Part shown: one piece after another, positions 57,701 to 64,000 of the stretch
How the letters are laid out: every line of letters starts with the position of its first letter
Numbering within the stretch: the first letter of the stretch is position 1
The notes under the pieces: model-generated
What the model was told of the DNA's origin: nothing
What the model saw: only the letters and a program-made list of their open reading frames with translations
Database searches by the model: none
Position numbers and translations under genes: made by a program
From: Proteles cristata cristata
Taxonomy: Eukaryota; Chordata; Mammalia; Carnivora; Hyaenidae
Assembly (NCBI GenBank): GCA_017311185.1
Contig: JAESUZ010003107.1
Location: 1,278,285 to 1,342,284 of the forward strand
Length of the DNA: 64,000 nt
Direction of reading: 5' to 3'

Positions 57701-58022
57701 ATGAGACGCAAGAAAAGACAGTTAATAAGTGAGGATTTTCTCTTGGAGGCAGCTACTGGGAACAGGGAGAATCGGATACTGGAATAGTCGCTCCGAGGAA
57801 CCACCTTCTGTTCTTCTTGCGCTGTTCACCCGAACAGTGTCCGCCCCATCACCGCACTCTACACCCGCCTGTTCACTGATCCCTTTGAATTCAACGCTTC
57901 CAACATGTGGCACGAAGAGAGGCATAAACAGAGACTGCTGCGATGCCTTCCGAGCTGTGGGCCGTGCCGGGAATTGGGAAGGGGGCCTATCGACCGTGCT
58001 CTGCAATCGGCTTGTCGCATCT
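54750..58022 (-). other. WDFY3: WDFY3 3' untranslated region, ~3.3 kb
   Basis: It extends from the stop codon to the AATAAA at 54773-54768 on the minus strand. It is free of SINEs and L1s for its whole length, in contrast with its surroundings, which supports a single conserved UTR. The length agrees with what I recall for human WDFY3. It includes an extremely C-rich stretch in the transcript (56036-56075), a short CA/TATA-rich part near 56640, and internal AATAAA-type hexamers at 56021-56016 and 56137-56132 that could give shorter forms. Open frames here are out of frame with WDFY3. Confidence 0.8.
54768..54773 (-). terminator. WDFY3: Poly(A) signal AATAAA, WDFY3 distal
   Basis: On the minus strand the sequence reads CAAATAAATACC, followed by CACCCAAAG and a GT/T-rich GTTGTTTTTAAACC. 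Cleavage would fall near 54,750. Confidence 0.65.
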
Positions 58023-58146
58023 TCAACAATTCCGAGGCCCATCCTCTGAACCCCTCTCATGCTGTAAATTGTAGTAACAGTTCTGACACACGCGCACCGG
58101 GGATGAGATTTTCAAGCGTTTGATTTCTGACTGAAACCGACTGCAC
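58023..58146 (-). CDS. WDFY3: WDFY3 last coding exon: end of FYVE domain and stop
   Basis: WDFY3 (ALFY) is a scaffold of about 3,500 residues that joins ubiquitin/p62-positive aggregates to the autophagy machinery. This exon completes a Lys codon and encodes CSRFQSEIKRLKISSPVRVC, then QNCYYNLQHERGSEDGPRNC and TGA (58025-58023). The two CxxC-type cysteines (VCQNC) and the Cys at the exon start are zinc ligands of the FYVE finger begun in the exon at 61361. The acceptor on the minus strand is TTCCCTTAG|GTGC. The residues correspond to human ~3487-3526 if the human length of 3526 is right. Confidence 0.97.
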
Positions 58147-59329
58147 CTAAGGGAAAGGTAACATCAAGGAGTTACAGGTCTTCTCTGTGGGTGATCACTG
58201 AACTGAGAAATACACGGTTAAGGATCGAACAGAGAGCTTGCGCTATAATGCCCAAGACCTACCGGCTTGTGTCACGTGGTTGACCCAGGACCCAACACAA
58301 CCCGCCATGTTATTTGTTTCCGTCTATGAAGAAATGCAATACCAAACCAAGAAAAGCTATAGACTTGACTGGACAGAATTCCTTTATTTTTAAAGTTAAG
58401 ATTTTCCTACAGGATGAAGCCAAGGGGTCTGACCAGCTATGAGGCTGTTCTTCCTGTGTGGAACTGGTTCTCATGCCCTATAAAGTTGGGAGGGGTGCTA
58501 ATGTCTTTACTTGGAGCTCGCCTTTTCTTACACTCATTTTGAAAGATTCTTTCGTCACTATCAAGTTCCTTTGGGCTTTTAAACACTGTGTGATCCAATC
58601 TTCAGTCATTTCTTGAACTGCTAGTATTTTGGCTTTTTTGTCTAGTCCAATTGTTCTCATTTTCTGTTTATCCTGACAGAACTCCTTGAAGGAGACTCTA
58701 CTTAAGAGGTGTTCAGATTCTTTAAAAAGTATTCCTATTCCTGGAATAAAGCGGGGTATGACCTTGCGTGGGGCACTTAATCACTTTAAGCTTGCCTTTT
58801 CACAAGACTGAAACAGAGAATTATATTTCCTCCATTAATCTACCAGTAAAGGTGTCCAGAGAATAAATGAAGTGCCAGCAGCATTAGGGTTTAAAGGGCT
58901 GTCCTGGACTGTGAGGAGACACTCAGAAGTGCTAGGCCGGCCGGCTGGCTCTCCCTTCCGTGCCTGCTCTATCATAATTAATCACTGACGGTTGGCTGCT
59001 CAAATAAAACCTCCATCTGACATCTGATAGCAACCGGTAATTTAAAGAACTACATACCTTTGAACAATATTTTGAAAATTAAACACTACAAAGAATAATG
59101 TGTGCCAGCGTACAAGTGGGGGTGTTGGCTACCACAGACTACTAGATTACTAGATTTTATAGGGTGGGCTTCTCAAAGCACAGAACCACAGGCAGAATCC
59201 TCTGCCAACGTCACAGAAAGTCCCATCAGGGATAATGGCTGGCATCGACACTCTGGCTACCTGATATTGAATTGGACTTCCCAAGAAAAAGGTTTAAGGT
59301 ACTAATTTGGAAAAAAACAACAATAACAA

Positions 59330-59520
59330 TGGGTCTTATTGAACGCCTCTATTGCCAGACTCCACACTTGGTGTTTAGCAAAACTCATACATATGATTTC
59401 ACTGAATTCTCTCAACACCTCTATGAAGAGAGGTATAATTATCCACATTTTACAGATGAAAAACATGCTCAGAGGGTTATTAACTTGCTGAGATGACAGA
59501 ATGGAGAGAAACCCAGTAAG
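59330..59520 (+). mobile_element. L2/MIR3-like ancient repeat fragment
   Basis: 'gatttcactgaattctctca', 'acacctctatgaagagaggt' and 'ccacattttacagatgaaaa' follow the common L2/MIR3 order. Confidence 0.6.
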
Positions 59521-59689
59521 CAGTAAGCATTTGGTTGGTGTAAGCGCAAAGATCACCTCCTTTTCAGTAACTGGCTCATAAATAATTATACAGTCCGTGC
59601 TTTCTGTGAAAGTTTCTCTATAGTAAAACAATGTAAGCATTAGAGTTCTGCCCACAGGACCCTAGTGCCTGACAGAGATGGCATTCAAA

Positions 59690-60995
59690 TCACCTATGGA
59701 GGGACAACTGGGCGATGAGAAAGATCCCCACTACACCCCACACCTCCAAGTAAATTCCAAATGTATTTCGACCTAAAGACCTAAGCATGAAAAACAAAAA
59801 CCCTGAAACTTTTAAAAGAAAATAAACGGCTGTCTTTATGGTTTCAAGATAGGGAAAGCTTTCTTAAGCCACAAAAAAAGCAAAAATCACAAAAAGTAAT
59901 TAATGCGACATCAAAATTAAAATTGGGGAGACTGGCGGCCCGGGTGGCTCAGTTCGTTAAGTGTTTGACTTCTGCTCAGGTCATGATCTCATGGCTCTTG
60001 AGTTCGAGCCCCACATCTGGCTGTGTGCTGACAGCTCAGAGCCTGGAGCCTGCTTTGGATTCTGTGTCTCCCTCGCTCTCTGCCCCTCCCCCGCTCGTGC
60101 TCTGTCTCTCAAAAATAAATAAATGTTAAGAAACAACAACCAAAAAAACCCTTGTGTGACAGAAAAAACAAAGTGAAAATGTACACCACAGACTGGCAGA
60201 AGGTATCTGCAAGGTGTATGAAAGACAAAGAATTAGAGCCCAGAACATATAGGAACTCAAGTGGTGGTGGTGGGGGTAGGGGGGACAAGCAAACCCGAAA
60301 GGAAAATGGGCACATTACCCAGGAGGAAATGCTAACAGTCTGTAAGCAGGTGCAGAGAGGGTCCACCTCGGTAGCGCTGCAAGTGGGAACCATGCTCTGC
60401 TGGCCGCCAGGCGGGCAGGAGGGGGAACATATGGCAACAGCGGGGCACATGTGGGACCGGGGAGCCTGCATGTTCTGCCGGAACTGGCGTCAACCAGCAC
60501 TGCTGCTCTGGACAGTCCTGAGATGCGGCAGCGCCCAGTTCAGCTCACGAGCGGGTGTCCGCTCTGTCAGTTCTGCCCTGAGCTACCTCCTCTACAGCCG
60601 GTGTCAGTGTGCGTGAGGAGGGCTCGTGCGCGGGTGTGCGCTGCAGCACCGTTTGGAGTGCGGGCCGAATGAAAACTTTCCGTAAGGGCCCATCAAAAAT
60701 GAAGTAAAATGAAAATATTAGAATAGTTATTTACACAAATGGATTTTATAAGCAATGTTGAGTAAGAAAAGGAAGCTATAGGAGGTACAGACAGGATGCT
60801 GTATTTTATGTAAAACTGAAAACACACGCAACAATAATATAGTGTTGTTTATGGAGACAACATGCGTTCAAAGTGGAAGACATGGAAGAGAGGTGTGACT
60901 GGTAAAAGTGAACATCCACAATGTTTTATATGCAAATATGATGGAACAGTAGCACCTTCCATGGGGAACCAGGTATCTGAAATGACTATTTCCAT
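59690..60995 (+). mobile_element. Old L1 ORF2/3' UTR, plus strand (antisense to WDFY3)
   Basis: Sense L1 phrases: 'aaagacctaagcatgaaaaa', 'accctgaaacttttaaaag', 'acagactggcagaaggtatc', 'cccagaacatataggaactc' and 'acccgaaaggaaaatgggca'. The part 60380-60665 is unusually GC-rich and less clearly L1. A SINE lies inside at 59934. It is inactive. Confidence 0.75.
59934..60140 (+). mobile_element. Felid-type SINE, WDFY3 intron
   Basis: A plus copy (head GGCGGCCCGGGTGGCTCAG) with TTCGAGCCCC and an A-rich tail AAAATAAATAAATGTTAAG. It is inserted in an L1. Confidence 0.92.
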
Positions 60996-61003
60996 ATTTT
61001 TCA

Positions 61004-61211
61004 AATGTTTATTTTGAGAGAGAGAAAAAGAGCATGAGCAGGGGAGGGGCGGAGAGAGAGAGAGAGAGAGAGGGAAGGAGAGAATCCCAAGCAGGCTCCA
61101 CACTGTCAGCGCAGAGCCTGATGCGTGACTCAAACTCACAAACCGTGAGATCCTGACCTGAGCTGAAACCAAGAGTCAGATGCTCTAAGGACTGAGCCGC
61201 CCAGGTGCCCC
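61004..61211 (-). mobile_element. Felid-type SINE with target duplication
   Basis: A minus copy with AGAGAGAG runs and the head GCCGCCCAGGTGCCCC. TATTTTTCAA lies at 60994-61003 and 61212-61221. Confidence 0.94.
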
Positions 61212-61360
61212 TATTTTTCAATAAGACAAAAATGGCTCACCAATGTGATACAAAACAAAGAGGAAGTGAAGGCTGGTGTAGGCTGACACAACACTGAGGG
61301 GAAGGGGCCCCGGAGCAAATCAGAAGCTCTGTGCGGGGTAGAATTAACATGTCATCTTAC

Positions 61361-61558
61361 TTTTGGCAGAAGAGTTGGCCGCAGTTCCTACAATGGTGCC
61401 GTCTTTCCGTGAGAGAGAACCGCACGGAGCAGCCCGAACAGCTGTCACCTCCTTCATCCTTCACCCAGTGGTCAGCAGCGGAACGGCCCGGCTGGTCACT
61501 CACGGACCAGCTGAACACTCGGCCTCGACTGTCGCCAACGAGGATCCTGCTGTGATCT
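61361..61558 (-). CDS. WDFY3: WDFY3 coding exon: end of last WD40 repeat and FYVE finger
   Basis: This 198-bp exon encodes DHSRILVGDSRGRVFSWSVS (end of the last WD40 repeat), a linker (DQPGRSAADHWVKDEGGDSC) and SGCSVRFSLTERRHHCRNCG, QLFCQ. RRHHCRNCG is the FYVE signature that contacts PtdIns3P, and the CxxC pairs bind zinc. On the minus strand the acceptor is CTCCTGCAG|AGATC and the donor CCAAAA|GTAAGA. Codons are split as A|AA-type Lys at both ends and join in phase. All ligand residues are present. Confidence 0.98.
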
Positions 61559-61949
61559 CTGCAGGAGACATGACACGACACGGAGTCACCTCAGGGAAGG
61601 CCTCAGCACAGCCACACGGCTGAAGAGCTCTTTCTATCACTCTTGAGGTTCTCTGGTTTTCCGTGGATGTGTGTGCTGGGTTGGGGGCTGTGTGTACGAA
61701 GGGACAAAAACGGAGCTGAGCCCTGAATGTGCGCTGTCATCTCAGCTCTCTGGATTCAACTTGCTGGAACTTCAAAGAACAGAGATTTTAAAATCCACAC
61801 ACAAGCAGGTTTCTTCTTCTGGTTCATCTGAGTAACAACTGACACTGCCAACGAAAGCTGTTTTCCCCAGAGACTGGTCTGGAGTGTGTGGGCTCGGACG
61901 AAGCAAATGACTCAGTGGGGAGGAGGGGCCGCAAGGGGCTGGCGCTTAC
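61559..61949 (-). other. WDFY3: WDFY3 intron, 391 bp
   Basis: A short GT-AG intron. No repeat or other gene seen. Confidence 0.9.
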
Positions 61950-62061
61950 TTGGAGACGCCCAGGGCAGTGATCTCTGCCGGGTGTGCGTTGTCCTTCCGA
62001 TCAAAGGCTGTGTGCATCGTCAGCTTACTCCTGAACACCAGCTGCCGTTCCCACCGGTACC
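61950..62061 (-). CDS. WDFY3: WDFY3 coding exon: last WD40 repeat, first part
   Basis: This 112-bp exon completes a Gly codon and encodes YRWERQLVFRSKLTMHTAFD, then RKDNAHPAEITALGVS, part of the C-terminal WD40 region (HPAEITALGVSKD leads into LVGDSRGRVFSW in the next exon). On the minus strand the acceptor is TGCACTCCAG|GGTAC and the donor TCCAA|GTAAG. The 36 full codons correspond to human ~3384-3419. Confidence 0.97.
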
Positions 62062-62608
62062 CTGGAGTGCAAAAGTGCAGGCCATGACATACTGAAGTCA
62101 GGGCGTGACAACATGCAGTCCCAGACGCTTTCCCAGTTCCCAGCAGCTGCTGCCTCAACTTGAAGGCAAAGCAGTGTAGCTTAACACTGACAATGGGCCA
62201 GGTCAGAGAACACCTCATTCGAAAAGATAAAAGCAGAGATGGGCAAAGATCGAATTTCTCCCACTGAGGACCTTACCTCTCTCTCTAACAGATACAGCTA
62301 CCTGTAAATACAGTTTTACTCATTTGTCTGTAATCGATAACTTGCCCGTTTTCAAAAGCTTTCATGATTTGTGAATGAATGAAATTTTTGGTGTGAGGTG
62401 TTCTTTGAGAAGTGCCCAACATACAATAAACACCACTGTGGGATAGAATCTCAAAGTCCATTTCACGTAAGAAATTTAAAAGGCCATCCCTATGGGTGGC
62501 TGAAGTCACAGGGACAGGGCTCAGGGACAGCCAGAGTCCACTGCCTCACTCCACCAACCCGCACACCACCCACATGGAGCAAGAGACAGACACCAGACTT
62601 CAAGTTAC
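62062..62608 (-). other. WDFY3: WDFY3 intron, 547 bp
   Basis: A short GT-AG intron. No repeat recognised. Confidence 0.9.
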
Positions 62609-62932
62609 CAGGCTTCAATCTGCTGTAATTCCGTACTTCAATGGGATTGGGGTGGGGGTGGTTAAGGGGACCCTGCAGATGGGCTCTGGCCTGGCCCTCT
62701 GAATAGTTCACAAATATGAAGCCGTCCTTCTCATCCAGACTGAGCTGGTCAGACCAGCGCCTGGAGTCATCGGAGCCGCTGTCGGTGCACCAGACGGCCG
62801 TTGCGCGGCAGGAGGCCGTCCGGGGCCGGTGGCTGGTGCTGCTGGGCTGGCTGGGCGTGTCCTTGGGGTCCTGGCAGGCGCTCTGCTCCTCTGCTTCTGA
62901 ATCGCTGCTGTCCTCGTCCTGGGCTTCCTGCC
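62609..62932 (-). CDS. WDFY3: WDFY3 coding exon: acidic/serine-rich linker with LIR motif
   Basis: This 324-bp exon encodes an acidic, serine-rich disordered stretch (QEAQDEDSSDSEAEEQSACQ), a basic patch (SHRPRTASCRATAVWC), DSGSDDSRRWSDQLSLDEKD and GFIFVNYSEGQARAHLQG. FIFV preceded by DEKDG is the LC3-interacting region by which ALFY binds GABARAP. Counting back from the stop places the Phe at 3346 of an assumed 3526, exactly the reported human position as I recall it, so no residue is gained or lost downstream. On the minus strand the acceptor is ATTCCCCAG|GGCAG and the donor AGCCTG|GTAACT. Confidence 0.96.
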
Positions 62933-63238
62933 CTGGGGAATGCATCGGGAGAATGAGAAAGCACATGACACATTAACACATGTTGTAGTCAGACCCAGCT
63001 TTGTCCCACTGGTATTCTTCCTCTACCAGTTAAGACGCAATACACATGGTATTTTACGGTAAGTGTAACAATAAAAGCAGGGGCACATGGGTGGCTCAGT
63101 CGGTTAAGCTTCTGTCTCCTGATCTCAGCTCAGGTCGTGATCTCATGCTCATGAGATCAAGCCCCACGTCCAGGGACCTGCTTGGGATTCTCTCTTTCCC
63201 TCTCCCTCTGCCGTCCCTCCCCTGCTTTCTCTCTCTCC

Positions 63239-63269
<31 letters not shown>

Positions 63270-64000
63270 ATAGTAAACAATAAAAGAAAAAAATTGCCAG
63301 AATTTTCAGCTAATTTACATAGAGCCAAAAAAAAGTAGAGTTTTTGAGTTCAAAGAATGCTTTGGCCAAAATCCTTAGCTTGACATTCATTCTTTACCAA
63401 TTGGGCCAAAATGTGACCTGTGAATTTCTCAATGCCAGCCGCACACTCCCCAGCATGGTTCAGCTGGACGGCGCAGACTCCGCTCTGCACGCAGCTCTGC
63501 TCCTCCCCGTGGCCCATGCCACACGTGCCCTGGCCCTGTGAGACCCCTCTTCCCAATCTCAGTGCTTCCCAACGTTACCTGTGGACTCCCTGAACAGCGA
63601 TATGCCTCTCGTGCTTGGATTCTTACTCCCGACTATAATTTTTGGGTATTTTTTCTACAAGACAGTGGTCAGCTTGCGGGAAGGGGGCCCAAGCACAGTT
63701 CCTTCCATATAGCAGTCAGTGCAAATGAAAATCTAGAGGAATCAATTATTGATGAAAGCTTCCAGGATTTTGTGGGGTTTTTCCTTCTTTCTAGTTATGT
63801 ATTTCCTCAACCCAACTCCCTATTCTCTTGCAATAGAGTCTGCTAAAGGGAAAATTTGTAAGAAATAAAAATACAGAATTACAAAAAAAGGAGAGCAAGA
63901 ACAAATGTGCAGCACCAGCCCACTACACATATTTTTTTTTTTTTAGCAAGACAAACACTTGGTTTGCCTCCCTTATACTAAACACTAGTAGTCTAGTTGG
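62933..64000 (-). other. WDFY3: WDFY3 intron, 5' side leaves the window
   Basis: It holds one SINE at 63080. 63340-63900 has no exon with WD40-like coding that I can recognise. Open frames on both strands at 63344-63556 lack known motifs. Confidence 0.75.
63080..63266 (+). mobile_element. Carnivore SINE with long A-tail and target duplication
   Basis: A plus copy (GGGGCACATGGGTGGCTCAG) with a pure A-tail of about 27. AACAATAAAAG at 63068-63078 is repeated at 63277-63287. The uninterrupted tail suggests youth, although the body lacks the GAGCCTGGAGCC segment. Confidence 0.93.

Larger units (their letters stand above)
58147..61360 (-). other. WDFY3: WDFY3 last intron, 3.2 kb
   Basis: A GT-AG intron (minus-strand donor CAAAA|GTAAGA). 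It holds an old L1 piece, two SINEs and an L2/MIR-like fragment. 58150-59330 holds MIR-like scraps near 58770-58880 ('gtggggcacttaatcacttt') but no exon. Confidence 0.85.

Noticed and set aside
57722..58060. A 112-codon minus-strand open frame overlapping the WDFY3 stop
   Set aside because: It is out of frame with the clear WDFY3 C-terminus and extends into its 3' UTR.
60152..60616. A 154-codon plus-strand open frame in the WDFY3 intron
   Set aside because: Its first half is decayed L1 ORF2 and the rest is GC-rich sequence without a domain.
62490..62966. A 158-codon minus-strand frame as a single-exon gene
   Set aside because: It is the real WDFY3 exon 62609-62932 read through into both introns.
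63344..63556. Possible further WDFY3 exon
   Set aside because: The minus-strand frame lacks WD40-like residues and no matching splice sites were convincing.

Overview
The window is nuclear DNA from a carnivore, most likely a cat-family (felid) species. More than 35 copies of a tRNA-Lys-derived carnivore SINE are scattered through it. They carry the felid-type head (GGGGCGCCTGGGTGGCTCAG) and a CT-rich, A-tailed 3' end, not the dog SINEC_Cf head. Long intron-split genes with GT-AG junctions, L1, MIR/L2, MER5A-like and hAT fossils, and simple repeats complete a typical mammalian picture.

Two protein-coding genes lie tail to tail. On the + strand, bases 1 to about 36,500 hold the 3' part of CDS1 (phosphatidate cytidylyltransferase 1). 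Nine coding exons encode about 315 residues up to the stop at 35051-35053, followed by a 3' UTR. On the - strand, bases 64,000 down to about 54,750 hold the 3' end of WDFY3 (ALFY, a selective-autophagy scaffold). Four coding exons encode the GABARAP-binding LIR region, the last WD40 repeat and the C-terminal FYVE finger, followed by a 3' UTR of about 3.3 kb. All reading frames are intact, and the phases agree at every junction. CDS1 and WDFY3 are neighbours in this arrangement on human chromosome 4q21; that is recalled knowledge, not seen here.

The rest is intron and intergenic DNA built largely from mobile elements. A 5-kb L1 fills the second half of the 14.6-kb CDS1 intron at 2906-17508. 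Older L1 pieces lie at 31.4-33.0, 39.4-40.65, 40.7-45.1, 46.85-47.6, 48.25-48.56 and 59.7-61.0 kb, and a younger carnivore L1 tail at 25.03-25.4 kb. The intergenic stretch contains a SUMO2 processed pseudogene inserted antisense in an old L1, and a fossil hAT DNA transposon with a decayed transposase. Several SINEs are stacked or nested.

The two genes are not known to work together. CDS1 makes CDP-diacylglycerol for phosphoinositide synthesis at the ER. WDFY3 binds PtdIns3P through its FYVE domain and links protein aggregates to autophagosomes. I found no sign of a novel defence or other undescribed system. The findings are mostly about transposon history, UTR structure and splicing details.
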